The notes: generated by a model not told the origin, from the letters alone. DNA of 7,806 nucleotides from CAYSPU01 sp964432995 (GCA_964432995.1 CAYSPU010000273.1:1-7806), one strand, 5' to 3'; positions 1-6,511 are shown, numbered from the stretch's first letter. Translations and numbers: made by a program.

Positions 1-1
1 G

Positions 2-1324
2 ATGGGCAATGGGGGCAAACTGGTTTTCATGATAGCGCGGCTGAGTCTGCTTCTGGCCTTGCTCGTGGGAGTGGGGGCGTCGGCAGCCACTTTCTACTGC
101 GATCCCGCGCGCGGCAGTGCGCAGGGCGATGGGAGCGCGGCGCGGCCCTGGCGAACCATCGAGGACGTCCTTCAGAATCGGCTCATTCAGCTTCGGGATC
201 GGGACGGCAGGCTGGCCAATCCGGATGCGCCGGTGAAGTCAGGGGACATCGTGCTCCTTCGTTCTGGATGGCACGGCCTGCTCCGGATCGGGAGTGGTTA
301 CAACGAACAGCGCCTCACGGTTGCGGCCGAGTCGGGGCACACCCCGCAGGTTGGCTGGATCGAGATCGGAGAGGGGAAGAACTGGTGCGTGCGTGGGCTG
401 ACGGTGTCGCCTTCGCTCGCGCCGTTGCCGCTCGGTCGGGTTCCGCACAGCCTGGTCATGCTCGGCGAACGCGGTGGCGAGGAAAGCGCGAACCTGGTGG
501 TCGAGGACTGCTTCATCTACTCCGTGCTCGAGACCGCCGGTTGGACGGGGAAGGACTGGGTGGAGAAACCGGCGAGCGGCATCTGGTTGGGGCGGCAGGG
601 CCGGGCCCATGTGGCCCGCAACAACTACGTTCTCAACACCCGGTTCGGGATCCAGCTCTGCGCTCCGGAATGCGTGGCCGAAGGAAACGTCGTCGCCAAC
701 TTCTCCGCCGATGGAATCCGGATCACCCGTGACGGTCAGATCGTTCGGGACAACGTCATCAAGAACAACTTCGTCGGTGCCGCGGATGGTGACGACAATC
801 ACGACGACGGGATCCAGGCGTTTCTGTTCAACGTCGGTACCGGCACCCTTCGGGACGTGACGGTGCGCTGGAACATCGTTGTCGCGCGAGAGGTCGACGG
901 CCTGCCGTTCCCGAACGAGTTGCAGGGGATTGGCTTCTTCGATGGCCCGCTGGTCAACTTCCTTGTCGAGAGCAACGTGGTTTGCGTGAACCACTACCAC
1001 GGGATCACCCTTGGTGACGCTCAGGGATGTCGGATCGTGGGCAACACCTGTTTCAGTCGGTGGACTGGCCGCGGCCGGCCGTGGGTGATGGTGGGGCAGA
1101 AGAAGAACCTGGCGTCGGGCAACACGGTTCGGGATAACCTGGCACACAGCTTCGATTTCAGAGCAGATGCCAAGGTGCAGGCGGAGAACAACCACGAAGT
1201 GACCGAGGTGGCCTTCCGCGAGAGGCTCCGGGCGTTGGCGGCGGCAATCGACGAGAAGCACGGGCGCGTTCATCCCACGGCGAAGCGGCCGAGGCTCGAG
1301 GAAGTCCTCAGGGTCAGGCGTTAA
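2..1324 (+). CDS. Exported right-handed parallel beta-helix protein
   Basis: A 440-residue protein with an N-terminal signal peptide: hydrophobic core at about residues 11-27 (IARLSLLLALLVGVGASA), with cleavage likely after ASA. The mature start, FYCDPARGSAQGDGS with RPWRTIEDVL, is the usual opening of secreted beta-helix proteins (YxDPxxGxDxxDGT...PxxTIxxA). Residues about 160-380 hold beta-helix coils, seen as short repeats such as NNYVLNTRFGIQL, GNVVANFSADGIRI, RDNVIKNNF, SNVVCVNHYHGITL and GNTCFSRW. An acidic, histidine-containing stretch DDNHDDGIQ (264-272) lies mid-helix and could bind metal or substrate. The C-terminal 50 residues are helical and charged. Beta-helix proteins of this type are often polysaccharide lyases or carbohydrate-binding proteins, but I cannot assign an activity. 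The ATG at base 2 is used here; the ATG at base 29 (MIARLSLLL) gives an equally good signal peptide. No upstream stop is visible, so the true start may lie to the left. Confidence 0.85.
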   Translation: MGNGGKLVFMIARLSLLLALLVGVGASAATFYCDPARGSAQGDGSAARPWRTIEDVLQNRLIQLRDRDGRLANPDAPVKSGDIVLLRSGWHGLLRIGSGYNEQRLTVAAESGHTPQVGWIEIGEGKNWCVRGLTVSPSLAPLPLGRVPHSLVMLGERGGEESANLVVEDCFIYSVLETAGWTGKDWVEKPASGIWLGRQGRAHVARNNYVLNTRFGIQLCAPECVAEGNVVANFSADGIRITRDGQIVRDNVIKNNFVGAADGDDNHDDGIQAFLFNVGTGTLRDVTVRWNIVVAREVDGLPFPNELQGIGFFDGPLVNFLVESNVVCVNHYHGITLGDAQGCRIVGNTCFSRWTGRGRPWVMVGQKKNLASGNTVRDNLAHSFDFRADAKVQAENNHEVTEVAFRERLRALAAAIDEKHGRVHPTAKRPRLEEVLRVRR

Positions 1325-1359
1325 GGATAGGGTTGACCCGCGCGGACTGAATGCCCAGT

Positions 1360-1389
1360 GCCCGGCTCGAAGTAGGATTCGAGCCCGGC
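1360..1389 (+). terminator. Imperfect hairpin after the beta-helix gene, possible terminator
   Basis: GGCTCGAA (1364-1371) and TTCGAGCC (1378-1385) form a perfect 8-bp stem with a 6-base loop. Three more pairs lie beyond one C-C mismatch. It sits 36 bases after the TAA of the beta-helix gene and before the HEAT-repeat gene, where a terminator is expected. There is no T-run after it, so intrinsic termination is unproven; it could be only a transcript-stabilising stem. Confidence 0.3.
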
Positions 1390-1436
1390 GCTCGCACTCA
1401 TGAGCCGAGGGTGGGCTGCGTGTTCCGGATCGCGGA

Positions 1437-2429
1437 ATGAGGAAGCGGACGATCATTACCTGTCTGATAGTCTTGGGCTGCGTCACGCTTGCATGGGTGT
1501 TGCTACCTCGGCGCTCCAGCGTCCCCGCACCAGCCGGGCCCGGATTTGTCTATCAGGGTCGCACCGTTGAGGACTGGGTGGGCAGCGTGTGGATGGCGAA
1601 CGCGGATCAGAATCCGGAGATTCAGCGTGTGGTGGCAATCGGCGCACCGGCGGTTCCGTATCTTGTGCAACGATTGCAGAATCGGAGTTCCTGGTTGACG
1701 CGGACGGATTTCTATCGTCGTGCGTGGTCCGCGACGCCTGGTTTCGTGCAAGGCTACCTACGACCGCCGGCGGCGGATTCGTCGGGCGAGGAGCAGTGGA
1801 TCAGTGCCCTTGCGTTCACCCTGGGCCAGATTGGCCCTGCGGCGGAGCCGGCGGTGCCCGCGCTGATCGAGATCGCCAATGAAAAGCGCCTGCGTTGGAG
1901 TACCCGGTCGTATACGGTTCAGGCTCTGGGGCAAATCGGACCGGCGGCCAGTAATGCGGTGCCCGCTCTGGTGGGTTGCCTGAAGGACAACCGGCAGCAG
2001 TTGCGGCGCGAGTACATCCGCATGGGGGTGGGCGCGGAGCACGGCGATGCTGCCGACCTCAGTCTCCGTGGAAATACAGCTCTCGCCTTGGCGCGGATCG
2101 GGATGCCGGAAGCCCGTGCCATACCAGGCCTCAAGCTGCTTCTGGGCAGCACCAATAGGTCTGCTCGCATCCGGGCGACGGTGGCGCTTTGGCGGATGGA
2201 CCCATGTCCGTCGAACGTCGATCTGGTGGCCGGCCTTCTTCAATCGGCGGATCCCGAGATCCGGCGATGGACCGCGGTGGACTTGGGCAACGTGGGAGCT
2301 GCTGCTGCCTGCTTTGCGCCTACGCTGGAGTCCATGCTGGAGTCTATGACCGGTGAGACCAATGGGATCAGGTCCGCAGTTGAATCCGCCTTGGGCCGGA
2401 TTCGGAGGGAGAGTTCGGAGAAACCTTGA
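1437..2429 (+). CDS. Membrane-anchored HEAT-repeat protein
   Basis: A 330-residue protein. Residues 1-5 are basic (MRKRT) and residues 6-23 form one hydrophobic segment (IITCLIVLGCVTLAWVLL) followed by PRR, so it is probably an uncleaved signal anchor with the rest outside the cytoplasm. GRTVEDWV (41-48) is a short motif often found just before the repeats in such proteins. HEAT-like helical repeats follow at about 60-82, 120-148, 157-183, 211-237, 244-270, 273-300 and 309-323. They are recognised by AIGAPAVPYLVQRL, LGQIGPAAEPAVPALIEI, ALGQIGPAASNAVPALVGCL and ALARIGMPEARAIPGLKLLL. HEAT arrays serve as protein-binding scaffolds, and no catalytic motif is seen. The gene is 34 bases upstream of the BNR-propeller gene and probably co-transcribed with it, so a partnership is possible but not shown. 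The ribosome-binding site is weak (GCGGA just before the ATG). Confidence 0.85.
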   Translation: MRKRTIITCLIVLGCVTLAWVLLPRRSSVPAPAGPGFVYQGRTVEDWVGSVWMANADQNPEIQRVVAIGAPAVPYLVQRLQNRSSWLTRTDFYRRAWSATPGFVQGYLRPPAADSSGEEQWISALAFTLGQIGPAAEPAVPALIEIANEKRLRWSTRSYTVQALGQIGPAASNAVPALVGCLKDNRQQLRREYIRMGVGAEHGDAADLSLRGNTALALARIGMPEARAIPGLKLLLGSTNRSARIRATVALWRMDPCPSNVDLVAGLLQSADPEIRRWTAVDLGNVGAAAACFAPTLESMLESMTGETNGIRSAVESALGRIRRESSEKP

Positions 2430-2453
2430 TGGACTGGACGCGACGTCGTCGGG

Positions 2454-2459
2454 AAAGGA
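2454..2459 (+). promoter_or_regulatory. Ribosome-binding site supporting the ATG at 2464
   Basis: AAAGGA ends four bases before the ATG at 2464. The open frame extends back to an ATG at 2353, but that one lies inside the HEAT-repeat gene and its extra 37 residues do not look like a signal peptide. The purine-rich site, the gap after the previous stop at 2429 and the signal peptide that follows all favour 2464. Confidence 0.55.
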
Positions 2460-2463
2460 CAGC

Positions 2464-4905
2464 ATGAACAAACGCCGTGGAAGGGGTCTTCTCAGCCGCG
2501 CTGACCGCGCGGCGTGCTGTGTTGGCGCCAAAAGCGGGATGGTCTTGATATTGGTGGCGGCTGGCGGCCTCGCGTTGGCTGGTTCGGTGACCGCTGCTCC
2601 CGGCGCCCGCGGAGAGGCCGCCCTACCTGACGGCTCCGTGACCGTGAGGACGAAAGCTGGCCCGGTGCGGCCTGAGACCGCGAACGCGAGCTCCGAGCTC
2701 CGAGCTCCGAGTTCCGCCCCTTGGGAACCGGTCGGGTTGTCCGGTGGCGGCGGGATGTTCACGCCCGCCATCTCGCCCGCGGACCCGGATCTCATGATGC
2801 TGAACTGCGACATGAGCGCCGCCTACGTGTCCGAGGACGGCGGGCGCAACTGGCGCATGATTCACCATGCGCAATTGCGGAGTGATACGCGCTGTCGGCC
2901 GGCGTTTCACCCAACGAATCCCGACGTCGTGTTCGCTTCGTCCGGCGGCCGGCTGAAGGTCAGCCACGACCGGGGGAGGACGTTCGCGCCGATCGGCGAC
3001 CTACGCGATTCGCTTGCAGGTGAGATTGCGATCAACCCGGCAGATCTGGACGTGATGTTGGTGGGGATGGGGCAGGGGGGCTGTGCCCGATCGCGCGATG
3101 CGGGGCGGACTTGGCAGTCGTGTGCGGGACCAACGGGGCGCGTGCTGTCCTTTCACTTCGATCGCACCCGACAGGGCCGCACGATGTTCGCCGCCACGGA
3201 CCACGGGATCTGGCGTTCCGATGACGGTGGCGAGACATGGTCGGCGCGGACGACGGGGCTTCCGGGGAAAGAGCTTCTGGCATTTGCCGGCGGCTCCGAT
3301 CCAGTTAGCGGAGTGCTCAGGTTGTACTGCTCGGTCCCAAGCAGGGACGACGGGGGCACGTTTCGGGGCGGCATCTATCGGTCTCGCGATCGGGGCGAGA
3401 CGTGGGAGTGGTCCATGGGGGTGGGGCTGAACATGGAGACGCGGCAGGCCGACCAATGGGCATATGGTGCCATCGCGCAGTACAACGATCTGCTGGCGAC
3501 GGACGCGAGCCCGCTGACCGTCTACACGCTGAACACCAGCACCGGGTTCCATCCGCCGCACAGCGACACGGTTTACCGCAGCGACGACGGCGGCGAGACC
3601 TGGCGCGCCACGTACTTTCAGGATCCGAGGTTCCCGCAGTTCAATGTCGCCCACGATTACGTGACGGCGGCCACGGGCCGGTGTTTCAAGGGAGGGGAGA
3701 CGCCGTTCGGGGCAGCGATCTGCAACAGCAATCCGAACCGGGTGATGCTGGTGCGCAACGAGCCGCACATCACACACGACGGCGGGGCCTCGTGGTTCGT
3801 GGGCAGCACCTATCCCGCGACCAGCGGGCGGCCCGGGCCCGACACGTCGTGGGTCTGCAACGGGTTGGTGGTGACGACGACGTGGCATTACTACGCCGAT
3901 CCCCACGAGACGAATCGCCATTACATCGCCTACACCGACATCGGTCTCTCTCGTTCGCTGGACGGCGGCCGGACGTGGCGCTGGTGGAACGACAAGACGT
4001 GGACGCCCTGGCGCAACACCTGTTACGAACTCGCGTTTGATCCGGATACGCCGGGGACGATTTGGGGTGCCTTCTCGGATGTTCACGACATTCCGAACGA
4101 CAACATCATTTCCGAACGCCACGGGCACCAGCGTCCGGGCGGCGTCTGCGTGTCGCGAGATTTCGGCGAGTCGTGGGAGGTCGAGGCGCGGGGTGTGCCG
4201 GCGCGACCGGTGACTTCGATCGTCCTGGATCCGCGCAGTCCGAAGGGGGCGCGGGCGCTGTATGCCGGCGTGTTTGACGAGGGCGTTTTCAAGTCAACGG
4301 ACAACGGTCGGACCTGGGTGCTGAAGAAGAACGGCCTTGGGCATCCGGACAATCTGCGGGTTTATCGGGTGATCCTGCATGCCGACGGCACGTTGTTCGC
4401 CAGCATCTGCGCCAAGCGGCCGTCGGCGGGGGCGCCGTTGATGAGCGAGGGCGTCGGGCTGTATCGCTCCCGGGATGGCGCGGAGACGTGGGAGGCGATC
4501 CACCCGAAACCGGCGCTGCGTTACGTCAAGGACTTCTCAGTGGATCCGCGCGACAGTGGGCGCCTCCTGCTGGGGGCGTGTGATGCGGGCCGCGGCGATT
4601 CGTCGGGTGGGCTGTACCTCACCGAGGACGGCGGGGGCTCATGGCGGAGAATTGGCCGGCAAGGTCCGCAGACCTTCGGCGGCTACTTCCATCCGCAGCG
4701 GGAAGGTTGGATCTACATGACGCTGACCGAAGGGGCGCCGGGGGCCGGACTCTGGCTCTCGCGAGATCAGGGTCGGAGCTGGGAAGCGTTCGATGAGCTG
4801 CCGTTCTCGAACATACAGCGGGTGGAGTTTATTCCGGGCGAGACAACGCGCATCCACGTGACCACCTTTGGCGGGAGTGTGTGGGAAATGAAGAATGCAG
4901 AATGA
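2464..4905 (+). CDS. Exported BNR/Asp-box beta-propeller protein (sialidase/sortilin-type fold)
   Basis: An 813-residue protein. A long basic N-region (MNKRRGRG...) is followed by a hydrophobic stretch at about 26-44 (MVLILVAAGGLALAGSVTA), so it is exported. Thirteen Asp-box motifs (S/T-x-D-x-G-x-T/S-W) start at residues 123, 167, 210, 252, 307, 373, 437, 498, 564, 611, 669, 720 and 766, e.g. SDDGGETW, SRDRGETW and STDNGRTW. This number and spacing fit two stacked beta-propellers, as in the Vps10/sortilin and GH74 xyloglucanase folds. Such proteins bind or cleave glycans, but Asp-boxes are structural and do not prove catalysis; I see no sialidase arginine triad (no clear FRIP motif). A GH74-like role is possible but unproven. 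Residues 75-83 (SSELRAPSS) are encoded by a heptamer tandem repeat, and the last residues MKNAE plus the stop lie in another heptamer array. It lies 34 bases after the HEAT-repeat gene, probably in one operon. Confidence 0.88.
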   Translation: MNKRRGRGLLSRADRAACCVGAKSGMVLILVAAGGLALAGSVTAAPGARGEAALPDGSVTVRTKAGPVRPETANASSELRAPSSAPWEPVGLSGGGGMFTPAISPADPDLMMLNCDMSAAYVSEDGGRNWRMIHHAQLRSDTRCRPAFHPTNPDVVFASSGGRLKVSHDRGRTFAPIGDLRDSLAGEIAINPADLDVMLVGMGQGGCARSRDAGRTWQSCAGPTGRVLSFHFDRTRQGRTMFAATDHGIWRSDDGGETWSARTTGLPGKELLAFAGGSDPVSGVLRLYCSVPSRDDGGTFRGGIYRSRDRGETWEWSMGVGLNMETRQADQWAYGAIAQYNDLLATDASPLTVYTLNTSTGFHPPHSDTVYRSDDGGETWRATYFQDPRFPQFNVAHDYVTAATGRCFKGGETPFGAAICNSNPNRVMLVRNEPHITHDGGASWFVGSTYPATSGRPGPDTSWVCNGLVVTTTWHYYADPHETNRHYIAYTDIGLSRSLDGGRTWRWWNDKTWTPWRNTCYELAFDPDTPGTIWGAFSDVHDIPNDNIISERHGHQRPGGVCVSRDFGESWEVEARGVPARPVTSIVLDPRSPKGARALYAGVFDEGVFKSTDNGRTWVLKKNGLGHPDNLRVYRVILHADGTLFASICAKRPSAGAPLMSEGVGLYRSRDGAETWEAIHPKPALRYVKDFSVDPRDSGRLLLGACDAGRGDSSGGLYLTEDGGGSWRRIGRQGPQTFGGYFHPQREGWIYMTLTEGAPGAGLWLSRDQGRSWEAFDELPFSNIQRVEFIPGETTRIHVTTFGGSVWEMKNAE
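2687..2714 (+). repeat. Heptamer tandem repeat (CGAGCTC) inside the propeller gene
   Basis: Three perfect copies of CGAGCTC (2687-2693, 2694-2700, 2701-2707) are followed by one variant, CGAGTTC (2708-2714). The array lies in the linker between the signal peptide and the first propeller blade and encodes SSELRAPSS. Because 7 is not a multiple of 3, gain or loss of one unit would shift the frame of the whole propeller. Confidence 0.85.
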
Positions 4906-4907
4906 AG
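4887..4907 (+). repeat. Heptamer tandem repeat (AATGMAG) spanning the propeller stop codon
   Basis: Three adjacent heptamers, AATGAAG, AATGCAG and AATGAAG, follow each other without a gap. They encode the final residues MKNAE, and the third unit supplies the TGA stop (4903-4905) of the BNR-propeller gene. Their base composition (AT-rich) is unlike the surrounding GC-rich coding sequence, which suggests the gene's original 3' end was altered when the array arrived. Confidence 0.8.
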
Positions 4908-4915
4908 AAACGGGA

Positions 4916-4975
4916 GGTTCAGGGTTCAGAGGTTCAGGGTTCAGAGGTTCAGGGTCCAGAGGTTCAGGGTTGGGA
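4916..4975 (+). repeat. Four tandem 15-base units (GGTTCAGGGTTCAGA)
   Basis: Units at 4916-4930 and 4931-4945 are identical. The unit at 4946-4960 has one change (GGTCCAGA), and the one at 4961-4975 is diverged at its end (GGTTGGGA); a partial GGTTT follows. Each unit is itself a near duplication, GGTTCAG plus GGTTCAGA, so the basic period is again about seven. There are no spacers, so this is not a CRISPR array. It starts 10 bases after the propeller stop codon. Confidence 0.9.
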
Positions 4976-5148
4976 GGTTTGCGGTTCTCCTTTCAGCGTT
5001 TGTCCGTCTATGGACATTGCGTCCCTACGACGCCAAGGGCCGTAGCCGGCATATTTCACGCCCGTGTGGTGCAACCGATCCCGTGTGCACCCGCAGGACG
5101 TGCTGTATGCCGCCTGGAATGCGGGCGGTCTGCGTGCGGACGCGGGAA
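4976..5148. other. Stretch without an intact gene; possible short coding relict
   Basis: No gene is supported here. The only protein-like trace is on the + strand at about 5046-5153, in a frame that follows a TAG at 5043. It reads PAYFTPVWCNRSRVHPQ, then DVLYAAWNAGGLRADAGIR. The VHPQDVLYAAWNAGGL part resembles a propeller-blade strand before an Asp-box, so it may be a relict of a BNR-type gene. It is too short and isolated to call a pseudogene with confidence. Confidence 0.3.
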
Positions 5149-5507
5149 TCAGGGATGACGTGGCACGCGGAAGAGGCGGATCTCGTGGGTCTGACGTGCG
5201 GTGACCACTTCGGCATAGATCCAGAGCTCCTCGCCAACCCAGAGCCACTGCGAATAGCGCCAGGTGTGTAACAACGGACTGGGCGTGGAGCTTTGGAAGA
5301 GTGGGGCCTGGGGACTCAGGTCGACAACTTGGTGCAGATCCAAGAAGCGGAGGCAATGGCTTGGGGCAGGGGCATCACCTCGGGCGCCGGCCCCATCCAG
5401 CCGACTGAGTCTCCGAGAGTTGCCGGGGGCAGGGATAGCAACGCTGCGGTGGCGGTCAGGAGAGTGCTGTCGGCCGCCAGACGTCGCCACAGGGTTTCTG
5501 GATACAT
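5149..5507 (-). pseudogene. Frameshifted C-terminal remnant of an unidentified secreted/glycan-related protein
   Basis: On the minus strand a coherent protein-like stretch ends at a TGA (5151-5149). Its last part reads RFLDLHQVVDLSPQAPLFQS, then HTWRYSQWLWVGEELWIYAE, then VVTARQTHEIRLFRVPRHP. The aromatic strand-turn-strand pattern WVGEELWIYAE...HEIRLFRVP is typical of the last blade of sialidase-like propellers. Upstream the sense continues in a different frame: PETLWRRLAADSTLLTATAA, then GWMGPAPEVMPLPQAIA. The change of frame falls at about 5345-5360. The first ATG in the upstream frame (5507) has no ribosome-binding site and the combined length is only about 120 residues, so it is probably a broken end of a larger gene. 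The family is inferred from the residue pattern; an unrelated coding origin is possible. Confidence 0.5.
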
Positions 5508-5555
5508 GATTTCGCAGGCTGTTCGGCGGAACCATGAAGAAGATTCCCAAGGAAA

Positions 5556-6186
5556 GACAGCTTCCTCTATTGGGAAGATTGGTTGGCGCAGGGTGCGCTC
5601 TTCGAAGTTCCGGAGACTGCGGTGAACGACTTGTTCCGCGCCAAGCTCTGGTACGCGTCGATGCTCCCGCGGCACCGGGTGGATGAGACTGGGGTGACGA
5701 ACATGGACCTCCCGTACTCGAATTTCGCCTATGGCCAATCCCACGCCGATTAACCGATCAACCAGACCGTGCATGTGGACTACATGCTCCATGCCGCCGA
5801 GCACGGACGGCGCCTGGTTCGACCTCCACCGCCATATGCTCATCGACGAGCGGGACGACCGGACCTTGCTCCTGGGCCAGGCGGTGCCCCGGAGATGGCT
5901 CGAGGACGGAAAACGAATCCGCGTCGAGCGCGCTCCGACCTGTTACGGTCCTCTGACCTTCGCGATCGAAAGCCGCGTCGCCGCCGGGGAGATCCGGGTG
6001 GACGTGGACATCCCCACGCGCCAGCCTCCCGCCGCGTTGTGGGTCCGTCTGCGACATCCGGCGTCCAAGCCGCTGCGAGCGGTCACCGTCAACGGCGCCG
6101 ACTCGAGAGATTTCGACGCCGCTCAGGAGTGGATCCGCATCCCGCATGCGGCGGCTGCGCGCTACCTGATTGTGGCCCGTTATTGA
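5556..6186 (+). pseudogene. Relict of a large alpha/alpha-barrel glycosidase-like protein, centre deleted
   Basis: Two protein-like pieces lie in different frames. The first (5556-5792) reads DSFLYWEDWLAQGALFEVPE, then TAVNDLFRAKLWYASMLPRH, then MDLPYSNFAYGQSHAD, a TAA at 5751-5753, and PINQTVHVDYMLH. This resembles the helical-barrel region of large secreted glycosidase-like proteins (VNDLFRxNLWH...LPRH...DLPYSNFAYGQ). From memory of such proteins, the TAA seems to replace a Trp codon before PxNQ. The second piece, from about 5800, reads TDGAWFDLHRHMLIDERDDR, LLLGQAVPRRWLEDGKRIRV and WVRLRHPASKPLRAVTVNGA, and ends ARYLIVARY before the TGA. That is a normal C-terminus of the same kind of protein. 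The expected several hundred residues between them are absent; the join lies near 5790-5805. The upstream part of the gene is also missing. It cannot make a working enzyme. The exact GH family is not assigned. Confidence 0.75.
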
Positions 6187-6250
6187 CCTGGGAAGCGGCG
6201 CTCCGATGGGCGGACGCGCTTGCGGACCTTCGAGAATCGTACACTTTGCG

Positions 6251-6310
6251 GAGCGCCGCGTTGCACGCGGCCAAGACGCACGCACTCTGGCCGGCAACAT
6301 GCCGGCGCTC
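6251..6310. repeat. 60-base palindromic element with nested hairpins
   Basis: Perfect 8-base ends GAGCGCCG (6251-6258) and CGGCGCTC (6303-6310) are inverted. Inside lie two small hairpins that share bases with the ends: GCCGCG-TTGCA-CGCGGC (6255-6271) and GCCGGC-AACAT-GCCGGC (6290-6306). Overlapping terminal and internal stems are typical of REP- or MITE-like intergenic elements. No transposase is present, and only one copy is in this window. Confidence 0.55.
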
Positions 6311-6321
6311 GGAGGCGGGAG

Positions 6322-6340
6322 TGCGCCCGTTTCGGGCGCA
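6322..6340. repeat. Perfect 8-bp hairpin with 3-base loop
   Basis: TGCGCCCG (6322-6329) and CGGGCGCA (6333-6340) pair perfectly around TTT. The stem is strong, but no T-run follows on either strand, so it is not a standard intrinsic terminator. It is 12 bases from the palindromic element and may belong to the same composite repeat. Confidence 0.5.
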
Positions 6341-6383
6341 GGTAGTTCCGCCCGTCTGGCAGCCTGTGATGTCAGGAGCCGCT

Positions 6384-6432
6384 TCGGGCGGTTCGCGCAT
6401 TACTGCGGCCCGCCGGGACGTCGGGCGGTTCG
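6384..6432. repeat. 12-base direct repeat TCGGGCGGTTCG, two copies
   Basis: Identical copies lie at 6384-6395 and 6421-6432, with 25 bases between them. CGGGCGG within them is also the inverse of CCGCCCG at 6348-6354. In GC-rich DNA this could be chance or a decayed repeat. Confidence 0.35.
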
Positions 6433-6499
6433 AACTTCACCTCCCGGAGTCCGCCATTCGATGGTCGAAGCGAAGGCAGGTTAATGCGCCCCGGGAATT

Positions 6500-6503
6500 G
6501 GAG
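6500..6503 (+). promoter_or_regulatory. Ribosome-binding site of the relict gene starting at 6512
   Basis: GGAG stands eight bases before the ATG at 6512, which begins a good signal peptide. It shows that the 5' end of this now broken gene is the original start and is still preserved. Confidence 0.45.
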
Positions 6504-6511
6504 ACGCCCCC

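Larger units (their letters stand above)
6187..6511. other. Gene-free, inverted-repeat-rich spacer
   Basis: About 325 bases between two relict genes with no convincing coding sequence in any frame. It contains a 60-base palindromic element (6251-6310), a perfect hairpin (6322-6340) and a 12-base direct repeat (6384-6395 and 6421-6432), described separately. The open frames that cross it read as low-complexity Gly/Arg/Ala-rich products of GC-rich DNA. Confidence 0.6.

Noticed and set aside
239..1486. 415-codon open frame on the minus strand
   Set aside because: It is antisense to the beta-helix gene and is Arg/Pro/His/Val-rich, as expected from the complement of GC-rich coding DNA. It has no domain or signal.
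1758..2813. 351-codon open frame on the minus strand
   Set aside because: It crosses two convincing plus-strand genes and reads as low-complexity Arg/Pro/Ser; the HEAT and Asp-box motifs on the other strand decide.
3001..4128. 375-codon open frame on the minus strand
   Set aside because: It lies fully inside the propeller gene, where the plus strand shows a regular series of Asp-boxes.
4916..4975. CRISPR array
   Set aside because: Units of 15 bases follow each other directly without spacers, and no cas gene is present.
4895..5158. 87-codon plus-strand open frame with GSGFRG repeats
   Set aside because: The repetitive protein is only the translation of the 15-base tandem repeat; there is no ribosome-binding site or conserved part.
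5731..6186. 151-codon plus-strand open frame as an intact small gene
   Set aside because: Its first 20 or so codons are out-of-frame sequence of the relict; only the part from about TDGAWFDL on is protein-like, and it is the tail of a much larger protein.
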